A stretch of 64,000 nucleotides of DNA from assembly GCA_035476575.1 (NCBI GenBank), contig DATILL010000150.1, positions 7,420 through 71,419 of the forward strand. The letters are read 5' to 3'. Made by a program: the position numbers and the translations under genes. The first letter of the stretch is position 1. Each line of letters starts with the position of its first letter. Positions 55,566 to 63,848 of this stretch are shown here, piece by piece. This DNA is from DATILL01 sp035476575. Its GTDB lineage: Bacteria; Actinomycetota; Actinomycetes; Mycobacteriales; JACQDL01. The notes beneath the pieces were generated by a model that worked only from the letters and a program-made list of their open reading frames with translations, searched no databases and was not told the DNA's origin.

Positions 55566-55994
55566 ATGCGAGTCGCATTCGCGGCCGACGACGAGAATGA
55601 CACCACGCGGGCGGCCGAAGGTTTTCTGGTCGAGTCCGGCCACGACGTGGTGTGGCCGGCGACGTCCGGCGCCTGGCCGGAGATCGGCGCCGCCGTCGGC
55701 AGATCCGTGGTCGACGGGACGGCGGACCTCGGCATCGTCATGTGCTGGACTGGCACCGGTACGGCCATTGCGGCGAACAAGGTGCACGGCGTCCGCGCGG
55801 CCCTCGCGTGGGATCCTTGGGTCGCCGTCGGTGCACGGAGATGGAACGATGCGAACGTCCTCGCTCCCAGCCTGAAGCGGCTGGCTCCCGATGTGGCCGT
55901 GGAGATCGCCAGTGCCTTTCTGGCCGAGCCGGCGCCGGATCCCGACGAGGCCGCCAACATCGCGCAGCTCAACGACCTGGAGCGAGACGCTTGA
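55566..55994 (+). CDS. RpiB/LacA/LacB-family sugar-phosphate isomerase
   Basis: A 142-residue isomerase of the ribose-5-phosphate isomerase B family. Catalytic Cys lies in IVMCWTGTGTAIAANKVHGV (family form CGTGxGxxIAANK), and the phosphate-binding ARRWNDANVLAPSLKRLAP follows. The N-terminal AADDENDTTRAAE replaces the usual DHAGxxLK, so specificity may differ from RpiB. GGAGG lies seven bases before ATG 55566. Confidence 0.87.
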   Translation: MRVAFAADDENDTTRAAEGFLVESGHDVVWPATSGAWPEIGAAVGRSVVDGTADLGIVMCWTGTGTAIAANKVHGVRAALAWDPWVAVGARRWNDANVLAPSLKRLAPDVAVEIASAFLAEPAPDPDEAANIAQLNDLERDA

Positions 55995-56097
55995 TCCGCC
56001 GCTCCGCGTTCTCGGACTGGCCGCCTCGCGTAGCAACGAGTCACGTCCGTTCTCCGCCCGAGCACGAGCAAGCTGGCGGTCAAGGTCATCAACGACG

Positions 56098-56187
56098 ACG
56101 GCGACGAGGTTGGGCGAGCCTCATATGCGACAACTGAACGGCAAGCTTCGGGAGCTGCGTTTCCACCTGGACAGGCGGTGCGGGTGA
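56098..56187 (+). pseudogene. Toxin remnant (HigB/Gp49-like)
   Basis: Only about 28 codons are recognisable: TRLGEPHMRQLNGKLRELRF then HLDRRCG and a stop. This is the central strand of phage-derived Gp49-like (RelE-fold) toxins. The N-terminal helices and C-terminal strands are absent. It precedes an antitoxin-like gene by 15 bp, the usual toxin-first order of HigBA. Confidence 0.5.
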
Positions 56188-56202
56188 CGTGGATGAGGAG
56201 AG

Positions 56203-56508
56203 GTGACCGACGTGGCCGAGCGCAGCGATGGGAAAGCACTACGGGAACGCCGGATGAGCGAGCCCGGCGCTGACGCCGCGTACCGGGCAGCCCGGCTGGC
56301 CTTCGAGCTTGGCCACAGTCCGTGCGCTGCGCGAACAATGTGGTTGGGCCAGGGCGAGCTGGCTCGGCTCGCCGGCATGACGCAGTCCGCGGTGGCCCGG
56401 TTTGAGGCCGGTGGCACGGTGCCGACCTTGCCGGTTTGGGAGCGGTTGGCCGGAGCGCTTGATGCTGAGCTCGTCGTTCAGGTCACCCCCCGGCCACAGG
56501 TGGCGTGA
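56203..56508 (+). CDS. XRE-family antitoxin-like protein (HigA type)
   Basis: A 101-residue HTH protein: AAYRAARLAFELGHS, then LGQGELARLAGMTQSAVARF and EAGGTVPTLPVWERLAGALD, the HigA-type Xre fold. The segment between GHS and GQGE reads PCAARTMWL; in the neighbouring frame the same DNA reads RALREQCGWA, which fits the family far better. Two compensating indels about 30 bp apart therefore appear to have altered the first HTH helix. The GTG start at 56203 has AGGAG two bases upstream. DNA binding may be impaired. Confidence 0.7.
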   Translation: MTDVAERSDGKALRERRMSEPGADAAYRAARLAFELGHSPCAARTMWLGQGELARLAGMTQSAVARFEAGGTVPTLPVWERLAGALDAELVVQVTPRPQVA

Positions 56509-56568
56509 GACCCGAGGTCCGGGCGCAGGACGCCGCGTGACACGCGGAGCTTTGCCGAGCTACCGGGG

Positions 56569-57765
56569 TCAGGCGCAGGCGGACTTGGCGATGAGAACCC
56601 GCCGTACCGCCTCGTTGACCCGGGCCGCGGGCAGCTCCCCGCTGGCGACCGCGGCCTGCAGCCGGTCCAGCACGGCTGCCGGCCCGGCGCCCGAGGTCCA
56701 CAGGGCGATGTCGGCGCCAGCCCGCAGCGCCCGCAGCACGGCGTCGGCGAGACCGAACCGGTCGGTGACGGCCTTCATCGAGCCGAGGTCGTCGGTGATG
56801 GCCACGCCGCCGAACCGGTATTCCGTGCGGAGCAGGCGGTACGCGGCGGGGCTCAGCGAGGCCGGCTGACCGCCGGTCAGGCCGGGGACGTCGAGGTGGC
56901 CCACCATGACCGCGACCGGTCCGAAAGACGGCAGCCAGCGGTACGGGACCAGGTCATCGCCGCGCAGCACGCCGATCGGCGGGGTGGTCACCCGGCCGGC
57001 GTGCGAGTCACCACTGGCGTGGCCGTGCCCGGGGAAGTGCTTGACCACCGGCAGCACCCCGGCGGCGCGCAGGCCCGCGGCGAACGCCGCCGCGTACCGC
57101 GTCGACACCAGGGGGTCCGCGCTGAACGAGCGGTCACCGATCACCGCGTCGTCCGACCCAGCGCCGATGTCGACGACCGGCGCGAAGTCGACGGTGACGC
57201 CGAGCTGGCGGAGCTGCCGGCCACGGGCGAGCGCCAGCTCCCGCACCTGCCGGAGCGACATGGTCGCGGCCATCGTCTGGGCGCTCGGGATCGAGCCGCC
57301 CAGCCGGTCGATGCGCTGCACCCGGCCGCCCTCCTCGTCGACCGCCACCAGCAGCGGGAGCCGCGACGCGGCCCGCACCCGCGCCAGCGCGTGGCCCGAC
57401 AGCAGCCCGGTCGCCGTGCCCCCAATGAAGATGCCGCCGACCTGTTCGCCGCGTACCAGCCGAGTGGCCGCGCCGGGTCCGGTCGGGTCGACGCCGAGGA
57501 CAAGGAGCTGGGCCAGCCGGCGCCGGAGTGGCAGCGCCGCGACGACCGCGGCGCAGGTCGGCTGGGAGGCGTCGGTCCTAGTGGCACTGTTGGGGGTGGC
57601 GGCAGGCCGGGTGGCCTGTGGCGGCTGGGTCGGCCCTCCGCCGGCCGAGCCGCCGGCCGCTTCGGTGGAAGTTACGCGCCGCGCTGGGTGGGCGGTGGCC
57701 ACGCCGATGACGATCAGCCCGGCCGCCAGCCAGGCGATCCTCCGGTCGGGCCGCCTCGATCCCAC
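56569..57765 (-). CDS. Glycoside hydrolase family 3 protein (NagZ-like, exported)
   Basis: A 398-residue beta-N-acetylhexosaminidase-type enzyme of peptidoglycan or glycan turnover. An N-terminal membrane segment (IAWLAAGLIVIGVATAHPA) is followed by a Thr/Ser/Pro linker. GH3 signatures: VDEEGGRVQRIDRLGG, VVKHFPGHGHASGDSH (the His-Asp dyad loop of NagZ) and VAITDDLGSMKAV with the nucleophile Asp. Exported NagZ-like enzymes are usual in actinobacteria. No operon partner is apparent. Confidence 0.92.
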   Translation of the reverse strand: MGSRRPDRRIAWLAAGLIVIGVATAHPARRVTSTEAAGGSAGGGPTQPPQATRPAATPNSATRTDASQPTCAAVVAALPLRRRLAQLLVLGVDPTGPGAATRLVRGEQVGGIFIGGTATGLLSGHALARVRAASRLPLLVAVDEEGGRVQRIDRLGGSIPSAQTMAATMSLRQVRELALARGRQLRQLGVTVDFAPVVDIGAGSDDAVIGDRSFSADPLVSTRYAAAFAAGLRAAGVLPVVKHFPGHGHASGDSHAGRVTTPPIGVLRGDDLVPYRWLPSFGPVAVMVGHLDVPGLTGGQPASLSPAAYRLLRTEYRFGGVAITDDLGSMKAVTDRFGLADAVLRALRAGADIALWTSGAGPAAVLDRLQAAVASGELPAARVNEAVRRVLIAKSACA

Positions 57766-58019
57766 GATGGCAGTGGATCCTCCGTCGACGTTGCGTGGTC
57801 GGCCCCAGCATGCCCGCTGTCGCCTGTTCCTTCAGCACCGGCGCACTATCAGGCGGCGGCGAGGGTCCCGTTCGTGCCGATATGCAGTCATGCGGTGGCG
57901 GGCCGGGGCAGTGGTCGTCATCCGCTCACTCCGCTCGTTCGGGTCATTCGGCTCATTCGAACGGGGGTCTTTTCGAGTGCACCGTCAGGCCGTAGTGGGT
58001 GGGCCAGTAGGTTCCTGCC

Positions 58020-59282
58020 GTGTCCGTGAACTCGCCGGGCGAGCTCGGTCGCCGTCGAAGGCTGGTGCTGCCGCGTGCCAACGGGCCTTTCGGGTTGTTA
58101 CCCGCCTGGTCCGGCTGGCTGTCGCCGCGGCGGCGAGTTGCGGTGACTCCGAGGCGCCAGCCGGCGCTGGCGGCGTTGGTGGCCGATGTCGCCGCTGAGC
58201 TTGGCCAGCGGTCACCGCAGCGGGTCTGGCTGGCCGCGGGGCCGACAGCGAGGCTGGTTACCTTTCCTGCCCGACGGCCTCACCTGTACCTCGGACACCC
58301 GTACGTGCGGTGCCTGTCCGGGCCGGAGCTGCGGACGGTCGTGGCACACGAGCTGGCCCACGTGCCGGTCGGTGTGCCCCACCTGGCTCGTCGGGTGCTG
58401 GAGCCGCGGATGGGCCAGGCTGAACGTTTCGCGGGCCTGCGGCCGGCCGAGGCTCGGCCGCTTGCGAACGCGGTGAAGCTGGCCGCGGACGCGACCGTGA
58501 CCCGGCTGGTCGGCGTTGACCTGGCCGGGCGGGCGCTGGCCCGGTCGCACCTGCTCGGCGAGGCCTTCGGCTGGTTCATGAGCACCTGCGTCGTACCGAT
58601 GCTGCGGGCCGGGCTGTATCCGATCGACCTGTACGACGGCTGGGAGGAGAAGTTGGCCCAGCCGTCGTTCGCCGCCGAGATGGGGTCACGGGTGCTCGGG
58701 CTGCTCGCCGACGAGGCGGGGGAGCTGGCCGCCGGGAGGCTGCTCGCTCCCAGCAGCCTGCCGGTCCCGCTGGTACCGCTGGATCCGGCCGTCAAGGACC
58801 GCCTGGTACGCGCACTGCTGGGCGTCGGTCGGTTCCGCGGACCGCGCGGGGTCACCTTCGCCGACCCCGTGGTGCTGGACGCCTACGATGCGGACCTCGC
58901 TCAGGCGTACGACGCGCTGCGGACGGCGGCACGCGAGGTGCTCGGCCAGCCGGAGATGACCGACGGCGACATACATGGGCTGGTCCTTGGTCCGCGACGC
59001 CGGGAGCTCCACCGGGCGCTCGACGCGGTCGAGCCGGACCGGGTTGACCCCGTGGCGGTGCTCACCCTGCTGTACTCCTCCCGGCTGAGACGGGCTGGCT
59101 ACCGTTACGAGTCGGCGCTGCTTCGTGATGTGCTGCGCCCCCCGGATGGCGGCGAGCCGATCGACGTCGCCGCGCTGGCCCGGGTCGTGGCAGCCGATCC
59201 TGCCGATGAGGCGGCGCGTGTCGACGCCGTCGCGCTGCTCAACCTGGGCCAGGACCCGGCGCCTGTTCGAGCGCCAACGTAA
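58020..59282 (+). CDS. M48-like zinc metallopeptidase
   Basis: A 420-residue protein with zinc motif VVAHELAHVPVGVPH near residue 115 and the surrounding HLYLGHPYVRCLSGPELRTV of M48 peptidases. Membrane helices typical of HtpX are lacking, so it is probably cytoplasmic. The C-terminal half is helical and Leu/Ala/Arg-rich without a known domain. The third ligand Glu may lie in LAADATVTRLVG, but this Asp replacement is uncertain. GTG 58020 start. It ends 71 bp before array D. Confidence 0.82.
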   Translation: MSVNSPGELGRRRRLVLPRANGPFGLLPAWSGWLSPRRRVAVTPRRQPALAALVADVAAELGQRSPQRVWLAAGPTARLVTFPARRPHLYLGHPYVRCLSGPELRTVVAHELAHVPVGVPHLARRVLEPRMGQAERFAGLRPAEARPLANAVKLAADATVTRLVGVDLAGRALARSHLLGEAFGWFMSTCVVPMLRAGLYPIDLYDGWEEKLAQPSFAAEMGSRVLGLLADEAGELAAGRLLAPSSLPVPLVPLDPAVKDRLVRALLGVGRFRGPRGVTFADPVVLDAYDADLAQAYDALRTAAREVLGQPEMTDGDIHGLVLGPRRRELHRALDAVEPDRVDPVAVLTLLYSSRLRRAGYRYESALLRDVLRPPDGGEPIDVAALARVVAADPADEAARVDAVALLNLGQDPAPVRAPT

Positions 59283-59352
59283 CCGAGTCCGACGTACCAA
59301 AAAGACTATAGACCCGGCCACCGACAGAACCGAGTCGCAAAGGAAGACCTGT

Positions 59353-59478
59353 GGTGACCTGTCGTCGTTGTGGTGACCTGTTGTTGTCTGTGGGGAACGA
59401 TAGGTCACCACAACGCCGGTAGGTGACCACACGGGGGGCGAGGGGAACGATAGGTCACCACAACGCCGGTAGGTGACC
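59353..59478. repeat. 50-bp-period heptamer array D
   Basis: Heptamers at 59353, 59372, 59403, 59422, 59453 and 59472: three 50-bp units. The first is inverted relative to the other two (ACAACGCCGGTA between arms). Inter-unit stretches share GGGGAACGATA. It lies between convergent genes ending at 59282 and 59499. Confidence 0.92.
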
Positions 59479-59498
59479 ACACGAGGAGCGGGGAACGG

Positions 59499-59729
59499 TT
59501 AGTCTGCGTACGCCGTCCCCTGGGTCTGAGCGTGATCCTCGCGGACGAAGTGATCAAGCGGTGCCGCGTGCCGCCGAAGGACGTCGATGGCGCTCTTCTT
59601 GTCCGGGCAGTACGCCATCACCCGTGACTCGTTCCTGATACGCAGCACCTGCTGACCGTCGAGGCAGACCACGTCAATGCGCCAAGGGCCGCAGACCAGG
59701 GCTGGGCAACGCGGCTCGGATCCGTCCAT
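59499..59729 (-). CDS. Small hypothetical protein
   Basis: A 76-residue protein (PRCPALVCGPWRIDVVCLDG, QQVLRIRNESRVMAYCPDKK, SAIDVLRRHAAPLDHFVRED). The alternation of strands and the helix SAIDVLRRH suggest a compact alpha/beta domain. ATG 59729 is chosen because GGGAG lies seven bases upstream; an upstream ATG at 59759 is in frame. I do not recognise the family. Confidence 0.65.
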   Translation of the reverse strand: MDGSEPRCPALVCGPWRIDVVCLDGQQVLRIRNESRVMAYCPDKKSAIDVLRRHAAPLDHFVREDHAQTQGTAYAD

Positions 59730-60152
59730 ATCCGCTCCCTTCGCCCGATTCGCCTCCACCCCCGCGTGCCCCGATATTCGCAGGCCTTAAGATACCCCAC
59801 GGGTACGGCGGGCGGCTTAGCTCGATCGGCGGACAGCGTAGTGTGTCCTGCGCTGCCCGGTCCTGCCAGACGGATCGGCGCTGGCTCGCTGCGCCATTCG
59901 CGCGCGGTCAACTGGGCCAACGGACCAGGACCGCGCCATAACGGTCAGCCCAATATGACGGTTGCACGGCATGTCGACGGCATTTCGCACGGGGCCGACC
60001 GGGCGTGTGCCATTGGTCCGTTAGCGAGCCGGAAACATTCGCGTTCACCATTGTCATGTCCGGCGTTCCGCCGAATGTGCGAGCGGATTGTTACGACCCC
60101 ACGAAGGTCATCCTCGCTTGAGTGCGATATCCGAGCTTGGGCTGGAGGGGTG
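59730..60152. other. Non-coding gap
   Basis: About 420 bp between divergent genes. No gene, RNA or strong hairpin is apparent. It should contain promoters for both flanking genes. Confidence 0.35.
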
Positions 60153-60644
60153 ATGGGTCAACCGCGGTACCTCATCGTATCCGCAATGGCGCCCGCACCG
60201 GCTGGCCCGTGGTTTGCCTGGCGGCTGATCGGGGCCAACAGCCGCGAGCTCGGCCGCAGCGCCCAGACCTACGCCGACCTGGCCACCTGCTGGCTGGCGA
60301 CCGCCCGGTTGCGGCGCCGGCTCGACGACACCGACCAGGTGGTCACGCCGCACAAGCGGACCGGAGAGTGGACCTGGCGGCTGGAGATCGACGGCGTCGC
60401 GGTGGCCGTCGCCGCCCCCACCTACCTACGGCAGCGAGAGTGCGCCTACAACCTCACGCAGTTCCTGGCGGCGCCGGTTGCCCGGATCACGGACCAGCAG
60501 GCGCTGCTCACCCGGCCAGTCGAGTGGCAGGCCCGGCGGCCGCGGGACACGGGTGACGAGGAGAGCGCAGGCCCGGCGGCACCGGCCGTCCGGCCGCTCC
60601 ACCCATGGGCGCTCCACCCATGGGCCCGAACGGCCGCCGGATGA
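60153..60644 (+). CDS. Hypothetical protein with two YegP (DUF1508)-like repeats
   Basis: A 163-residue protein. Two segments resemble the YegP/DUF1508 unit: WFAWRLIGANSRELGRSAQT followed by YADLATCW, and GEWTWRLEIDGVAVAVAAPT followed by YLRQRECAYN. The C-terminal tail HPWALHPWA is encoded by a 15-bp tandem duplication (60596-60625). GGAGG precedes ATG 60153 closely. The stop overlaps the pstC start (ATGA), so it was the first gene of the phosphate operon. The function is unknown. Confidence 0.65.
   Translation: MGQPRYLIVSAMAPAPAGPWFAWRLIGANSRELGRSAQTYADLATCWLATARLRRRLDDTDQVVTPHKRTGEWTWRLEIDGVAVAVAAPTYLRQRECAYNLTQFLAAPVARITDQQALLTRPVEWQARRPRDTGDEESAGPAAPAVRPLHPWALHPWARTAAG
60596..60625. repeat. 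15-bp tandem duplication at gene junction
   Basis: GCTCCACCCATGGGC occurs at 60596-60610 and 60611-60625, at the 3' end of the YegP-like gene, 16 bp before the pstC start. Confidence 0.8.
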
Positions 60645-61063
60645 GCCAACGGTCGGACGGCCCGGCACCGCGCCCGATCGTGGCGACGGTCGGAGTCGGG
60701 GACCGGATCTTCCGGGGCACGGCGCGCGGCGGCGGCATCGTCGTACTGCTGATCATGCTGTTGGTCGGCCTCTTCCTGGACTACCGCGCGTTACAGGCGC
60801 TGCACGTTGCCGGCTGGTCGTTCCTGACCACCCAGCGCTGGCAGCCGGACGCGCACGACTTCGGCATCGCCGCGGTGCTGGTCGGCACCGTGCTGATCGG
60901 GCTGGTCGCCGTCGTGTTCGCGGTCCCGCTCGCGGTCGGGACAGCGCTGTACATCAGCGAGTACGCCCCGCCACGGCTGCGCCGGATGCTGGTCAGCCTG
61001 GTCGACCTCATGGCGGCGGTGCCCAGCATCGTCTACGGGCTGTGGGGCTTCTTCTACCTGTAG
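60641..61063 (+). pseudogene. pstC: Phosphate ABC transporter permease PstC, truncated
   Basis: About 140 residues of PstC: cytoplasmic start (GDRIFRGTARGGGIVVLLIM), first helix, then FGIAAVLVGTVLIGLVAVVF and the EAA-like PRLRRMLVSLVDLMAAVPSI followed by VYGLWGFFYL. A TAG codon (61061-61063) stands where PstC normally has Gln (FxLQ). The following in-frame sequence is not PstC but the middle of a substrate-binding protein, so a deletion removed the rest of pstC (and any pstA). Confidence 0.75.
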
Positions 61064-61681
61064 TTCAGCCGGTTCTCGGCCGCCCCGTCCGGGACGACGA
61101 CGCCGGGCCTGACCTACATCCCGTTCGCCATTGACGCGGTCAGCTTCGCGGTGACCAACGACAGCAACCTGCCGCGCCAGCTCACCAAGGCCGACCTGAT
61201 CTCCATCTACCAGTGCCAGATCCCCGGCATCACGCCGTACATCCCGCAGGCGGGCTCGGGCACCCGGTCGTTCTGGCTGAGCTATCTCGGCATCACCGAC
61301 GTGACGCTCTTCCCGTGCATCAAGGACGCCAAGAACGGCGTCCCGATCGAGGAGCACGACGGCCGTGTCCTTGATGCCAACAGCCTGATCCCGATCTCGG
61401 TGGCGCAGAACATCGCACAGGCCGAGGGCACCCTCACCGACCTGCGCGGCAAGTCGGTGCTGGGCACCATTGACGGCACCCTGCCGCAGACCCTCAACGG
61501 CGGCTTCGCGGTCAAGCGCGAGATCTACAACGTTGTCCCGACGTCGTAGCTGACCGACTCGACGATCGCGGCCGTCTTCGTCGGTTCGGGCTTGCAGATC
61601 TGCTCGCTCATCTCGGTCATCAACCAGTTCGGCTTCGCCACCGACCCGGAGTGCGGCACCACCAACCAGCACACCTGACCG
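61064..61681 (+). pseudogene. PstS-like phosphate-binding protein, C-terminal half
   Basis: In the same frame as pstC: TPGLTYIPFAIDAVSFAVTN, LPRQLTKADLISIYQCQI, PQAGSGTRSFWLSYLGITDV and EEHDGRVLDANSLIPISVAQ belong to PstS-type substrate-binding proteins (GSGTR is the phosphate-loop motif). A TAG at 61547-61549 interrupts after NVVPTS, and the family sequence continues (STIAAVFVGSGLQIC ... FATDPECGT) to a TGA near 61679. No signal peptide or N-lobe is present. Confidence 0.7.
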
Positions 61682-61691
61682 TCGTCCGAGC

Positions 61692-62018
61692 TTGGCTCGT
61701 TTGTGCGGAACCTCCCAGGAAGGCCAGAATGAAAATCACCTTGCCCAGGCCGCTGGCGCACCCACGGATACTGGAACACCGACGGACACGGGGTCGCCTA
61801 CCGACACGGGGACACCCACGGACACGGGGTCGTCCACGGACACCCTGGTCCCGATCCCGCCCGGCTCAGCTCCGGGTGGTGGCGGGATCGGCGGCGGGCT
61901 GCCCAACACCGGCGCGGCGGCGGTCATCCCGCTGACGCTGACCGGCCTCGCCCTCATCGTCGGCGGGGTGCTGGCGGTCGCGGCCGGCCGGAGGCAGTGG
62001 AGCCGGACCGCCCGATGA
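61692..62018 (+). pseudogene. LPNTG cell-wall-anchored protein, C-terminal stalk and sorting signal
   Basis: Thr/Pro/Asp/Gly repeats (PTDTGTPTDTGSPTDTG, 18-bp and 12-bp units) form a wall-spanning stalk. They lead to a complete sorting signal: LPNTG, hydrophobic helix AAAVIPLTLTGLALIVGGVL and a basic tail RRQWSRTAR. A plausible original start ATG 61729, with AGGAAGG upstream, is in another frame, so the N-terminus is frameshifted or lost; the open frame begins only with TTG. It may once have been the anchor of the PstS-like protein. The stop overlaps the sortase start (ATGA). Confidence 0.6.
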
Positions 62019-62946
62019 CGCAGGCCGCGACGGTGCGCGAGCCGGTCACCCAGCCCCAGCCGGCGTCGGTGTCGGGGTCGATGTCGGCCAGCCAGCCCGC
62101 GCCACCGGCCGGCCAGGCTTGCTGGTCGCGAGCGGGGCGGCGAGCCTGCTCGCACTGCTGCTGGGCTTCGTCACCGACCTCACCGTGGTCGGCGGGCTGC
62201 GGCACGCCCGGGACCAGCAGGTTCGCTACGCCGAGCTACGGTCGGACCTGGCCAACGCCGTCGCGCCCGTGGGACCGGCCGACGAGGCCGGGACGCCGTA
62301 CCCGCCCGGCACCGCCATGGCCCTGCTGGAGATCCCCGCGATCAACCTGCGCGAGGTGGTCGTGCAGGGCACCACCGCCGGCGTGCTGCGCGGCGGGCCG
62401 GGGCACCGGCGGGACACCCCGCTGCCCGGGCAGGCGGGCACGAGCGTGGTGCTGGGCCGGCGGGCGGCGTACGGCGGGCCGTTCCGGCGGCTCGACCAGC
62501 TCATCCCGGGCGACCAGGTCACCGTGACCACCGGCCAGGGTGTGCACGCCTTCAAGGTCATCGACGTACGGCGGGCCGGCGATCCCGAGCCGCCGGGCCT
62601 GCCCGCTGGACACGGCCGGCTGACCCTGGTCACCGCGGCCGGGTCGCCGTACCTGCCGACCGGGGTGCTGCGGGTCGACGCTGACCTGATGTCCGCGGTC
62701 CAGCCGTCCCCGCCGCCGCGGCCGGCACCCGGCCTGACCGGGGCTGAGCAGACGATGGCGGCGGACCCCTCGGTCTGGGTGCCGCTGGTGCTGTGGGGCC
62801 AGGCACTGCTGGCCGCCGCCGCGCTGGTCTGGGCGCGGATCCGGTGGGGCCGGTGGCAGGTGTGGGTGGTCGGCGTGCCGGTGCCCGGTGCTCTCGGCGT
62901 CGCCGTCGCCGACCAGGTCGCCGGCCTGCTGCCCAACCTGCTCTGA
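62015..62946 (+). pseudogene. Sortase-like protein lacking catalytic residues, frameshifted
   Basis: ATG 62015 opens a Thr/Gln/Pro-rich cytoplasmic segment; near 62118 the frame must change to reach the membrane helix (LVASGAASLLALLLGFVTDL) and sortase fold (PPGTAMALLEIPAINLREVV, GPGHRRDTPLPGQAGTSVVL, GDQVTVTTGQGVHAFKVIDV). The catalytic His position (normally GHR) is Arg in VLGRRAAYGG; the TxTC motif reads LTLVTAAGSPYLP without Cys. Two C-terminal helices follow. The frame from 62119 could still be expressed alone. Sortase activity is not expected. Confidence 0.7.
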
Positions 62947-62990
62947 CCCCGCGAACGACCGGAGCACTACGACGAGCGAGGACGGGTCCT

Positions 62991-63816
62991 GTGACCGCTT
63001 CCCTGAACGACGCCCCGGCCATGCCGACCGGCACCGACCCGCTTGCCGGGATGCGCGCCGACCAGGTCTCAGCCTGGTTCGGCGACCGCAAGGTGCTCGA
63101 CCGGGTCTCGCTGGCCATGCCTGCTGGGCTGGTCACCGCGTTGATCGGGCCGTCCGGCTGTGGCAAGTCGACGTTCCTGCGGATCCTGAACCGGATGCAC
63201 GAGCTGGTGCCCTCCGCGTTCCTGGCTGGCTCGGTCCTGCTCGACGGCCAGGACATCTACGACGCCAGCCGGCGGCTCACTGACGCGCGCCGGCAGATCG
63301 GCATGGTGTTCCAGAAGCCGAACCCGTTCCCGGCGATGTCGATCTACGACAATGTGACGGCGGGGCTGAAGCTCACCGGGACCCGGCTGGGCCGACCGAC
63401 AAGGACGACCTGGTCCAGGAGTGCGCCTGACCAAGGCGGGCCTGTGGACAGAGGTCCGGGACCGGCTGCGGCAGCCTGGCGGGGCGCTGTCCGGGGGCCA
63501 GCAGCAGCGGCTGTGCATCGCCCGGTCGCTCGCCGTCCGCCCGCGGGTGCTGCTGATGGACGAGCCGTGCTCGGCGCTCGACCCGTCCTCGACCCGGCGG
63601 ATCGAGCAGACCATCCGGGAGCTGATGACCGAGGTCACGATCGTCATCGTGACCCACAACATGCAGCAGGCCGCCCGGATCTCCGACCAGTGCGCGTTCT
63701 ACCTCGCCGAGGCTGGCCAGCCCGGCGTGATCGTCGAGCACGGTCCGACCGTGCGGATGTTCGACTCCCCGGCCGACCCGCGTACCGGCGACTACGTACA
63801 CGGCCGCTTCGGCTGA
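62991..63816 (+). pseudogene. pstB: Phosphate ABC transporter ATPase PstB, frameshifted
   Basis: The first part, from GTG 62991, has Walker A ALIGPSGCGKSTFLRILNRM and the Q-loop MVFQKPNPFPAMSIYDNVTA. Around 63390-63425 the family sequence moves through two frame changes: DKDDLVQEC is readable in a second frame and LTKAGLWTEVRDRL in a third. It then runs in register to the end (ALSGGQQQRLCIARSLAV signature, VLLMDEPCSALDP Walker B, VIVTHNMQQAARIS). At least two indels within about 45 bp inactivate it. Confidence 0.8.
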
Positions 63817-63848
63817 CCCGCCGACCGCTGACCGCCCGCCACACGTGT

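Noticed and set aside
61061..61549. TAG recoding (stop codon read as Gln) in the pstC/PstS region
   Set aside because: Neighbouring genes carry deletions and frameshifts that recoding cannot explain; TAG also serves as an ordinary stop elsewhere. Pseudogene decay is simpler.
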